A stretch of 18,431 bases of DNA from positions 1 to 18,431 of the forward strand of contig DGGU01000055.1 of NCBI GenBank assembly GCA_002392345.1. The letters run 5' to 3'. The position numbers were made by a program, and so were the translations under genes. Each line of letters opens with the position of its first letter. Within the stretch, counting starts at the first letter, position 1. The notes beneath the pieces are model-generated. The model saw only the letters and a list, made by a program, of their open reading frames with translations, did not search any database and was not told the DNA's origin. This DNA is from Lachnospiraceae bacterium UBA3866 (lineage in GTDB: Bacteria > Bacillota > Clostridia > Lachnospirales > Lachnospiraceae). Shown one piece after another: positions 7,108-14,348 of the stretch.

Positions 7108-8142
7108 TTATCTCATCTCCTCTATATATTTTAAAATGTCTAGAACCGTTGGGCAAGTTGACATACTATTGATTGAATGATACTCATATTTTTGTTTTGT
7201 ATAATATTCAACATCACATCTCATCTGCTTCAAAATATTAAGTTCTACTATGATTATTTTTTTGCAACAATTCAGTTTCTTAAATGCATTTTGTGGAAAC
7301 GGGTATAAAGTTATTGGAATTATCAGCCCCACTTTTATTCCTTTTTCTCTTGCTTTTTTTATTACGTCGATACATATTCTTCCACATATAGAAAAAGCAA
7401 CGAGTACAATCTCAGCATCAGATGTCTCATATTCTTCATATCTCTGCTCATTTTTTTCTATTAATTCATATTTATTTCTTAAATTATTATCATACCCTTT
7501 ATCATGATAATATATATTTTGAATCCGTTTTGGATTATTCGTTTTATTGCCATTCAATATCCAATCTAATTCATTCGTATCATTCTTAATCTCACTTATA
7601 TTTATTTCTACACTTTCCTTTGTATGAGCAATATCACTATCATATGTTACAATCACGGGATTTCTATATTTTTCTGATAACTCAAATGCAATTCTAGGCA
7701 TATTGATGCAGTCCCTTATACTTTTGCACGCCAAAACTATAGAATGATAATCTCCATTGCCGCCACCTTTTGTCATCTGATTATAATCGCCCTGGCTTCG
7801 TGGTATATCTCCTAACCCCGCACCTTCTCTCATGACATTTAATATAACGCAGGGAACAAAATCAGCAGCCATATACGATATAGCTTCTTGCATAAGCGAA
7901 AAACCACAGCCTGAAGTTGCCGTCAATGCTCTTGCGCCTGCTATACTAGCTCCCATTATCATATTAACTGCAGAAACTTCAGAACTTGCATGTACAAACT
8001 TCACATGGTATTTTTCCCCATTGTTTTCAAAAAATTCATATACATCCGTAGATGGCGTTATAGGATATCCAGCGTAAAAATTCGCTCCAGCTACAATAGC
8101 CCCATATGCGAATGCTTCATTTCCATTTAATAATCTTTTCAT
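7108..8142 (-). CDS. 2-oxoacid:ferredoxin oxidoreductase, alpha subunit (KorA/VorB-like)
   Basis: Large subunit that forms the substrate pocket of a CoA-dependent 2-oxoacid decarboxylating oxidoreductase, which yields acyl-CoA, CO2 and reduced ferredoxin. It begins MKRLLNGNEAFAYGAIVAGANFYAGYPITPSTDV, the standard N-terminus; then SSEVSAVNMIMGASIAGARALTATSG, GAGLGDIPRSQGDY and TKGGGNGDY follow, all characteristic of KorA/VorB. A longer frame opens at a TTG at 8217, but that codon overlaps the gene's own -10 box (8209-8214), so the ATG at 8142 (344 residues) is preferred. No good ribosome binding site precedes this ATG. First gene of the alpha-beta-gamma-acyl-CoA-synthetase set; no ferredoxin (delta) subunit accompanies it. 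Confidence 0.92.
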   Translation of the reverse strand: MKRLLNGNEAFAYGAIVAGANFYAGYPITPSTDVYEFFENNGEKYHVKFVHASSEVSAVNMIMGASIAGARALTATSGCGFSLMQEAISYMAADFVPCVILNVMREGAGLGDIPRSQGDYNQMTKGGGNGDYHSIVLACKSIRDCINMPRIAFELSEKYRNPVIVTYDSDIAHTKESVEINISEIKNDTNELDWILNGNKTNNPKRIQNIYYHDKGYDNNLRNKYELIEKNEQRYEEYETSDAEIVLVAFSICGRICIDVIKKAREKGIKVGLIIPITLYPFPQNAFKKLNCCKKIIIVELNILKQMRCDVEYYTKQKYEYHSINSMSTCPTVLDILKYIEEMR

Positions 8143-8163
8143 ACTAACTACGATAAAAATATA

Positions 8164-8192
8164 TTGACAAAAATAACTATGTATGGTACAAT
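8164..8192 (+). promoter_or_regulatory. sigma-A promoter of the BCCT transporter operon
   Basis: TTGACA (8164-8169), a 17-base spacer and TACAAT (8187-8192) match the consensus at 11 of 12 bases. Transcription should begin near 8199, about 48 bases before the ATG at 8247. The promoter lies entirely inside the leader of the oppositely directed oxidoreductase transcript. Confidence 0.8.
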
Positions 8193-8227
8193 GTTCAATA
8201 TTAATTAAATTATACAAAATTTGAACA
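8192..8227. promoter_or_regulatory. inverted repeat between the facing promoters, candidate operator
   Basis: TGTTCAA (8192-8198) and TTGAACA (8221-8227) form a perfect inverted repeat with 22 bases between the arms. The left arm touches the -10 box of the rightward promoter; the right arm lies in the -35/-10 spacer of the leftward promoter. A TTAATTAA palindrome (8201-8208) sits between the arms. A bound dimer could cover both promoters. No regulator is identified; the winged helix fused to LicC/LicA is one local candidate. Confidence 0.45.
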
Positions 8228-8237
8228 GTTATGTCAA
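8209..8237 (-). promoter_or_regulatory. consensus sigma-A promoter of the oxidoreductase operon
   Basis: On the minus strand TTGACA (8237-8232), a 17-base spacer and TATAAT (8214-8209) match the consensus at all 12 bases. Transcription should begin near 8202, about 60 bases before the ATG at 8142. The -35 box directly abuts the ribosome binding site of the first BCCT gene on the other strand. Confidence 0.82.
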
Positions 8238-8246
8238 GAGGAGATT

Positions 8247-9797
8247 ATGAATATTTTTAAGATCAAACTGAAAAAACTAGACTTTTCCATACTAATAGTG
8301 CCTTTTACTATTATTGTAATCCTTTCATTACTTTTCTTTTTTTACCCAGATGAAACTAAACTTTTTTTTGATAATACTAAGCCTTTTTTTAGTGATAAGA
8401 TGGGTATAATTTATTTATCAGTGAATTTATTAGTATTTATATTCTCATTTGTTTTAGCTTTTTCTAAATATGGCAAAATAAAATTAGGGGACAAGGACGA
8501 AAAACCTTTGTTTTCCTTTTGGGGATATGGTGCCATGATGTTTTGTGCCGGATTATCAGGCAGTATCATCTATTATTCATTTACTGAATGGATATATTAT
8601 ATGAACGAACCATTCATTCAAAGCTTTGATAATCCACACAATTTGTTTGTGAATTCATATAATATGGCTCAAGCTCACTCATTTTTTTTCTGGTCTAATT
8701 ATTGGTTATACCTTGTTCTTGCTGTATGCTTTGGTTTTATGATGCACACAAGGAAAATATCAAAACTAAAGTTTAGTGAATCTCTAAGACCTCTTCTTAA
8801 AAATAGAGTTGATGGTATTATTGGTAAAACCATAGACATATTCGCAGTAATTGCTATTATAGCAGCTGTAACATGTTCGCTGTGTTTTTCTCCTCCTATC
8901 ATAACAAACTGTCTTCATAAACTTTTTAATTTTCCTGATAACAATACTACAACCATCATAATTTTACTTTTAATATTTGCAATATATAGTGCCTCTCTCT
9001 ATAATGGCTTGAGAGGAATAAAAGCCCTATCCAACGTATGTATATATGTTTTTCTGATATTTTTAATTTATGTTTTTCTTTTTGGTGGCGAAATGCAATT
9101 CATACTTGAAAGTTCATTCCAACAACTAGGGGTAATGCTTGATAATCTAATACCTCTTTTCACATACACTGATGCAACAAAAAAACTTGACTTCGTCCAG
9201 AACTATAATATATACTATGATGCATATTGGATGACCTGGGCTATAACAGTTCCATTTTTCATAGGAATTATAAGCAAAGGCAGGACCATAAAACAGACAA
9301 TACTTGAGGGATACTTATTTGCAATACCTGGGACACTTATAAGTTTTTTTATCATCCCCAATAATTTTATTGCAAAACAGATAAAAGGATCTTTTGATTT
9401 TTTAGGTATATATGCTAATAACAATAACATATATGAGGTAATTGGCTCTGAAATCAGCACTTTGCCATATCGCCATTTTGCCTTAGCCATTATATCAATC
9501 TCCATGATACTTTTTTGCGCCACAAGTTATGATTCAATATCGCTAACTTTATCTTGTTATTCATATAAAAATTTATCGCCCAATGATTCGCCAAGTAAAT
9601 TTGTAAAGCAATTTTGGGCTACACTGCTCGCACTACTACCTATAGCAATCATTTTTGCCAATTCAAATTACAACAACATACAAAACCTTGCAATTCTCGC
9701 TGGTTTTCCTGCAGCAATCATTGTAATCCTTGTCATAATATCTACAATAATTGATTTTAATCTTTATCTCAAGGAAAATGATAGGCAAAATTCTTAA
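8247..9797 (+). CDS. BCCT family transporter (first of tandem pair)
   Basis: Secondary carrier for quaternary ammonium compounds (betaine/choline/carnitine family) in the cytoplasmic membrane. It has 516 residues with about 12 hydrophobic segments. Family landmarks are divergent but present: FWGYGAMMFCAGLSGSIIYYSFTEW, the TM3 glycine stretch and Glu (residues ~91-115); FFFWSNYWLYL with two Trp for the TM4 substrate site; IDIFAVIAIIAAVTCSLCF; and YDAYWMTWAITVPFF followed by SKGRTIKQTI, the BCCT signature loop. Where BetP has Gly153 in the glycine stretch this protein has Ser, by eye. It lacks the long charged tails used by osmosensing BetP. GAGGAG at 8238-8243 is the ribosome binding site. It is clearly paralogous to the next gene but more A/T-rich. 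Substrate likely choline, betaine or a relative; not determinable from sequence. Confidence 0.9.
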   Translation: MNIFKIKLKKLDFSILIVPFTIIVILSLLFFFYPDETKLFFDNTKPFFSDKMGIIYLSVNLLVFIFSFVLAFSKYGKIKLGDKDEKPLFSFWGYGAMMFCAGLSGSIIYYSFTEWIYYMNEPFIQSFDNPHNLFVNSYNMAQAHSFFFWSNYWLYLVLAVCFGFMMHTRKISKLKFSESLRPLLKNRVDGIIGKTIDIFAVIAIIAAVTCSLCFSPPIITNCLHKLFNFPDNNTTTIIILLLIFAIYSASLYNGLRGIKALSNVCIYVFLIFLIYVFLFGGEMQFILESSFQQLGVMLDNLIPLFTYTDATKKLDFVQNYNIYYDAYWMTWAITVPFFIGIISKGRTIKQTILEGYLFAIPGTLISFFIIPNNFIAKQIKGSFDFLGIYANNNNIYEVIGSEISTLPYRHFALAIISISMILFCATSYDSISLTLSCYSYKNLSPNDSPSKFVKQFWATLLALLPIAIIFANSNYNNIQNLAILAGFPAAIIVILVIISTIIDFNLYLKENDRQNS

Positions 9798-9859
9798 AGA
9801 CAACTATTGTAAATATGACTAAATCATAAAATATCTATTAAAAAGGAGCCTTGCAAATA

Positions 9860-11368
9860 ATGCAAAATAGTAATCTAATTAAAAAAATCGATATCCCTGT
9901 AGTCGTAGTTCCACTTATTGTTGTGGTTCTACTCTGCACTTTTTTCTTTTTAAAACCCGACGAGACGAATGCAATATTTAATATCATTCGCCCAATTTTC
10001 GGAGACACCTTATCACTTTTTTATTTTGTAGTTAACTTTGGTGTTTTCTTACTATCATTTTATATAGCATTCTCGAAATACGGAAAAATTGTTCTCGGCG
10101 ATAAAAACGAAAAGCCAGCAGTTCCATTTTGGGGCTGGGCAGCAATGATGTTTTGCTGTGGTATGGGAGGTGATGTACTCTACTACGGATATACTGAATG
10201 GGTTCTTTATTCTCAAGAACCATATATCAACACTCTCTCTGATCCTATGAATTACAGCGTAGTGTATTCGCTCTTCTTCTGGTCTAACTTCTGGCTGTAT
10301 CTCGTTCTTGCTGTTGCATTTGGATTCATGATTCATGTCCGCAAGCGCGAAAGAAAGAAATACAGCGAATCAATGAGACCACTATTTGGCAAACACATCG
10401 ATGGACTTACCGGAAAGATTATAGATATATTCGTATTTGTTGTTATCATCTGTTGCGTAACTTGCTCTCTCTGCTTCACAGTTCCTATCATGACAAATTG
10501 CTTAAACAAGGTCTTCGGCGTAGCTAATTCAAAATATGTCACTATCGGTTTCATGATACTAATATGTATAGTGTATTCTACTTCTGTTATGAACGGTCTT
10601 AAGGGAATAGAGTTCTTGTCAAAAATATGTATCTATGTATTCCTCGTTTTAGTTGGTTGCATCTTATTCATGGGTGGTGAGACAAGATATATACTAGAGA
10701 GTTCATTTAAACAGATAGGTATGACTCTTGAAAAAATGGTTTTCCTTTTCACAGATGTCGACCCAAGTAGAAAGTTCACCTTCTCCCAAGACTATAGTGC
10801 CTTCTATGATGCCTACTGGATTACCTGGGCTATAACTGTTCCTTACTTCATCTCAGTTATAAGCAAAGGGAGAACTATAAAGGAAACTATCCTTGGCGGA
10901 TATCTTTTTGCCATACCTGGCAGTGTACTGAGTTTCCTAATCATTCCTAATTTTGCAATAGCAAAACAAACTAAAGGGGTATTTGATTTTATCGGCCTAT
11001 ATAATAGCACAGGCGATATGTATAGTGTAATAACATCGACCCTGTCTCTTCTACCATTCAAAGAGATCGTTTTAATTATAATGCTCCTATCAATGATATG
11101 CTTTACTGCAACGAGCCTTGACTCGATGTCTCTCACTTGTTCATATTACTCGTATAAAAATATTAAAAATACCGAGAATCCTCATAAAGCCCTAAGGCTT
11201 ATGTGGGCAATAATATTAATACTTCTCCCACTCTTCATAACCTTTTCAGAGACCTCTTACGAGAATATTCAGAATATAGCGGTAATTGCAGGATTCTTCG
11301 GAGGAGTTATAATAGTGCTCGTAGTTGTGTCCTTCTTCATTGATGCAAGCAAGTATCTGAAAGAATAA
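9860..11368 (+). CDS. BCCT family transporter (second of tandem pair)
   Basis: Second membrane carrier of the betaine/choline/carnitine family, 502 residues from the ATG at 9860. AAGGAG at 9843-9848 is 11 bases away; a TTG at 9851 is only two bases from it and less likely. Landmarks parallel the first copy: FWGWAAMMFCCGMGGDVLYYGYTEW, FFWSNFWLYLVLAV, IDIFVFVVIICCVTCSLCF, YDAYWITWAITVPYF and SKGRTIKETI. The Asp in GMGGD aligns with BetP Gly153; in BetP, changing that Gly to Asp is known to permit proton-coupled choline transport, so this copy may be a choline/H+ carrier. The two copies look more than half identical by eye, suggesting an old duplication with substrate or coupling divergence. The gap between them (about 60 bases) has no terminator, so they are co-transcribed. 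A bidirectional terminator follows at once. Confidence 0.9.
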   Translation: MQNSNLIKKIDIPVVVVPLIVVVLLCTFFFLKPDETNAIFNIIRPIFGDTLSLFYFVVNFGVFLLSFYIAFSKYGKIVLGDKNEKPAVPFWGWAAMMFCCGMGGDVLYYGYTEWVLYSQEPYINTLSDPMNYSVVYSLFFWSNFWLYLVLAVAFGFMIHVRKRERKKYSESMRPLFGKHIDGLTGKIIDIFVFVVIICCVTCSLCFTVPIMTNCLNKVFGVANSKYVTIGFMILICIVYSTSVMNGLKGIEFLSKICIYVFLVLVGCILFMGGETRYILESSFKQIGMTLEKMVFLFTDVDPSRKFTFSQDYSAFYDAYWITWAITVPYFISVISKGRTIKETILGGYLFAIPGSVLSFLIIPNFAIAKQTKGVFDFIGLYNSTGDMYSVITSTLSLLPFKEIVLIIMLLSMICFTATSLDSMSLTCSYYSYKNIKNTENPHKALRLMWAIILILLPLFITFSETSYENIQNIAVIAGFFGGVIIVLVVVSFFIDASKYLKE

Positions 11369-11396
11369 AAAAAGCAACCTTATGGTTGCTTTTTTT
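11367..11396. terminator. bidirectional intrinsic terminator
   Basis: AGCAACC (11373-11379) pairs with GGTTGCT (11384-11390) around TTAT. It is flanked by an A-run on the left and a T-run on the right that can extend the stem. It begins at the stop codon of the second BCCT gene and lies about 30 bases beyond the end of the ROK kinase gene on the minus strand, so it can end both the BCCT and the glycogen operons. Confidence 0.9.
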
Positions 11397-11428
11397 TAAT
11401 CTATTCATTTTGCAAGAATTATTATATT

Positions 11429-12379
11429 TTATAACTCTGATACTATCCCATACATTCCAGCTTGGTTCTTAAGTTTTGCTATCACTATCTTAGGGAGTTT
11501 TTTAGTTATAAAGACTTTACCCTTTAGACTCTTCTTTATGATGTCTATTATAAACTTGCCTTCATGCGAGACACCGCCACCTATAAGGATTATCTCTGGC
11601 TCATACACAAGCATAATTATAGATATAGCTATACTTAGATAACCAAGTGAATGCTCAAGTGCCGCGAGCGCCTTCTTATTACCTTTCCTGGCTGGCCATA
11701 TAACATCAGTAGCCACCTTTGCAGTATTAGTATGATACATCCTATTGTAGACATTGGCGATACCTTTACCACCTGTTACAGTTTCTAAGCAACCATAATT
11801 TCCGCAGTTGCATTTTAAAGCATCTTTTGAATGATCTACTTTAAGATGTGAAAGCTCTCCTGCTATACCATGCTTGCCTTCAACAAGTTTACCATCTATG
11901 ATTATTCCTATGCCAACTGCCGTGCCAAGTGTCATGAGACACATAGATTGATATTTGCCCTTTAGATAATAATTATACTCGCCAAGTGCTGCCGCATTAC
12001 CATCATTCAAAACTATAACATTGACATTCTTTCCATAATGCCTCTTTGTAGCTCCAACCAAGTCATATTTCTTCTTCCAATTGATATTGACAGCCCTTAC
12101 TACAGTATTTTTAACTACTGGGCCTGGAATAGCATAACCGATACCATAGATATTTCTTTTTGTCATCCCTATATCATTAATCTCTATATAGTTATCAATT
12201 GCATTAAAGATATCTTTTGTGATCAATCTCTCTGCATCTCTTTTTCTAAAAAAAGTTTCCACAGAAAACTTTGTTATAAACTTCTTATTTTCAGTCCCAT
12301 TTTGTCCAAAGACCCCAAACTTTATTGAAGTTCCGCCTACATCTACTCCAATATAATACTTCTTGAATTTTCTGCTCAT
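11429..12379 (-). CDS. ROK family sugar kinase, probable glucokinase
   Basis: ATP-dependent kinase, most likely phosphorylating glucose released from glycogen. The 316-residue protein has the N-terminal phosphate loop YIGVDVGGTSIKFGVF (about 9-24), the catalytic Asp in VLNDGNAAALGEY, MTLGTAVGIGIIIDGKL, GELSHLKV, and the ROK zinc motif CNCGNYGCLE, with His of the LSHLKVDH segment nearby. No N-terminal DNA-binding domain is present, so it is a kinase and not a ROK repressor. Its ATG overlaps the stop of the GH13 gene by four bases (ATGA), indicating translational coupling. Other hexose or amino-sugar substrates are possible; glucose is inferred from operon context. Confidence 0.9.
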   Translation of the reverse strand: MSRKFKKYYIGVDVGGTSIKFGVFGQNGTENKKFITKFSVETFFRKRDAERLITKDIFNAIDNYIEINDIGMTKRNIYGIGYAIPGPVVKNTVVRAVNINWKKKYDLVGATKRHYGKNVNVIVLNDGNAAALGEYNYYLKGKYQSMCLMTLGTAVGIGIIIDGKLVEGKHGIAGELSHLKVDHSKDALKCNCGNYGCLETVTGGKGIANVYNRMYHTNTAKVATDVIWPARKGNKKALAALEHSLGYLSIAISIIMLVYEPEIILIGGGVSHEGKFIIDIIKKSLKGKVFITKKLPKIVIAKLKNQAGMYGIVSEL

Positions 12380-14307
12380 CTTATCTCCAATACTTTGTAA
12401 CCAAGTGGTAATACATCGATTACTAATTTATTATCATTTATATCTATAACTTCATCACCTATAAGGCTTACTGCTTTGTTGCCGTTAACGTAAAGCTCTA
12501 TATGTTCGCCTTCATTATAGAATATACCTCTGTTAATTACAACTATTACTTTCTTATCCTTATAATTTCTCTCAAATACAAAACTATGTTCGCCGCAGTA
12601 TAATGGCTTAAAATTACCCTTTTTTATAACCTCAGAATTATTTCTCATCTTGCCTATCACTTCATAATGAGAAAGAAGTCCCTTATCTTCCATACCCCAA
12701 GGGTAAGTCTTCCTATTATATGGATCGTTATATCCATATACGCCAACTTCATCGCCATAATATATGAGCGGTACACCTGGCACAGTGTACTGAAGAACTG
12801 TAAGGGCTTTAAGTCTGCTTACTGCAAGTAAATATTTATCTCTATCTATGCCATGGTTGAATTTCGCATCGTCATCTATCTCATTTACATCACGAGAATC
12901 CGCAAGAACTGTAAGCACCCTCACTCTATCATGACTATCAAGAAGATTTAGATTACTATAGAAATATTCTGTAGGGTAGTTTTCCATCTGTTTTAAGAAA
13001 AACTCTTTTAATTCATATGATGAGATATTACCCTTCATGAATGATAAAGCAGACTCCATGAATGGATAGTTCATAACTGATTTAAGTGATGCATTGATAA
13101 AATACTTTCTATTCTTCTCATATGATACTTTATTTGTTGCATCTTCCCACACTTCGCCTATAAGTATATTATCGGAATTGGCCTTATCCATCGCATGTCT
13201 TATCTCTTCGATGAATTCATCAGGAAGCTCATCTGCCACATCAAGTCTAAAACCAGCTATGCCAAGTTTCATCCAATGTTTTATAACAGAATCGTGATCC
13301 TTACATATGTAATCAAGATATGATTTTGTCATCTCCTTAACATTTGGAAGGTCTATAACTCCCCACCAGCATTCATACTTGTCTGGCCACTTATCAAAAC
13401 TATACCACTCATAATACTTAGAATCTTCACTATTATAAGCACCAACTGTATCATAATTATTATACTTATTGAAATACTTTGAATCAGCTCCTTGATGGCT
13501 GAAAACTCCATCAAGAATTATGCCTATACCAAGTTTCTTAGCTGCCTTTACAAGTGATTTGAAACTATCTTCATCACCAAGAAGCGAATCAATCTTCTTA
13601 TAATCTCCAACATCATATCTATGATTGCTTCTTGCTTCAAATATAGGATTGAGATAGATAAGTGTCACACCAAGTGATTTAAGATATTCGAGCTTTTCTT
13701 CTATGCCTTTAAGTGTGCCACCAAAGAAATCATAGTTGTTGACAGCACCACTTCCTGTCCTGTCATAACGAGGAACTTTATTCCAATCATCAACGAATAC
13801 TTTTCCAAGATCTTTCCCTTCGGCCCTCTTCATCGTATTTTCTTTTCTAAGTTCAAAGTCAGATCCTCTATAAAACCTATCTGGGAATATCTGATAAGCT
13901 ATGCCTTCCTTAAACCAAGAAGGTGATTTATCATCTTTATATACTGTAAGCTGATAACTTCTTGGGCTATAGTCAGTAAGCATGCCAACTCCGCCTGACT
14001 GAAGTTCATTATTGGCATAGAAATATTTTTCATCAAAACTTTCAAAAACGAAATGGTACCATATGACAGCTGGTTCAGATGGAGTCTTAAACGAAGCTTT
14101 ATAGATCACATCGCCATTCTCTTCTACACTATCTTTTTCCATCTCGAGATTAGGCAGCTTGTCATTTTGCTTCCACATGGCGATATAACATTTAAACGCT
14201 TCCTTGTGTTCACTCACACGGATTTTAAATGTCACTACTGTTCCGGTCTTTACTGCACCAAATGGTTTTTTGTAGAACTCATCTCTTGAATTATAATATA
14301 CTTTCAT
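12376..14307 (-). CDS. GH13 alpha-glucan hydrolase (neopullulanase/alpha-amylase type)
   Basis: Cytoplasmic glycosidase probably acting on alpha-1,4/1,6-glucans such as glycogen limit dextrins. From the ATG at 14307, preceded by AGGAGGAG, it has 643 residues; the longer frame from 14328 would read through the ribosome binding site. An N-terminal beta-sandwich domain (about 1-125, CBM34-like) precedes the GH13 barrel: GIAYQIFPDRF, LGVTLIYLNPIFEARSNHRYDVGDY, ILDGVFSHQG, GIAGFRLDVADE (nucleophile Asp356), LIGEVWED (acid/base Glu385) and LNLLDSHD (third Asp460). A C-terminal beta domain ends the protein. No signal peptide, which fits intracellular glycogen turnover. It sits between glgA and the ROK kinase. 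The exact subfamily (GH13_20, GH13_39 or other) is not resolved by eye. Confidence 0.9.
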   Translation of the reverse strand: MKVYYNSRDEFYKKPFGAVKTGTVVTFKIRVSEHKEAFKCYIAMWKQNDKLPNLEMEKDSVEENGDVIYKASFKTPSEPAVIWYHFVFESFDEKYFYANNELQSGGVGMLTDYSPRSYQLTVYKDDKSPSWFKEGIAYQIFPDRFYRGSDFELRKENTMKRAEGKDLGKVFVDDWNKVPRYDRTGSGAVNNYDFFGGTLKGIEEKLEYLKSLGVTLIYLNPIFEARSNHRYDVGDYKKIDSLLGDEDSFKSLVKAAKKLGIGIILDGVFSHQGADSKYFNKYNNYDTVGAYNSEDSKYYEWYSFDKWPDKYECWWGVIDLPNVKEMTKSYLDYICKDHDSVIKHWMKLGIAGFRLDVADELPDEFIEEIRHAMDKANSDNILIGEVWEDATNKVSYEKNRKYFINASLKSVMNYPFMESALSFMKGNISSYELKEFFLKQMENYPTEYFYSNLNLLDSHDRVRVLTVLADSRDVNEIDDDAKFNHGIDRDKYLLAVSRLKALTVLQYTVPGVPLIYYGDEVGVYGYNDPYNRKTYPWGMEDKGLLSHYEVIGKMRNNSEVIKKGNFKPLYCGEHSFVFERNYKDKKVIVVINRGIFYNEGEHIELYVNGNKAVSLIGDEVIDINDNKLVIDVLPLGYKVLEIR

Positions 14308-14320
14308 GTCTCCTCCTAAG

Positions 14321-14336
14321 GCTCGCATTCGCGAGC
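14321..14336. repeat. GC-rich hairpin between glgA and the GH13 gene
   Basis: GCTCGC (14321-14326) pairs perfectly with GCGAGC (14331-14336) around ATTC. It lies in a 41-base spacer, between the glgA stop and the GH13 ribosome binding site. It shares the GCGAGC/GAGCC word with the junction elements near glgC and glgD. No T-run follows, so it is not a terminator. Confidence 0.6.
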
Positions 14337-14348
14337 TACACAGGCGTC

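Noticed and set aside
8143..8217. Upstream extension of the oxidoreductase alpha subunit to a TTG at 8217
   Set aside because: The TTG overlaps the -10 box of the gene's own consensus promoter, and the extra 25 residues have no family similarity; homologues start at MKR-like sequence.
10055..10554. Minus-strand open frames inside the second BCCT gene
   Set aside because: Cys/His/Pro-rich translations with no domain signature, within a clear membrane transporter gene.
11429..12379. ROK-family transcriptional repressor
   Set aside because: The protein starts directly with the kinase phosphate loop; no helix-turn-helix precedes it.
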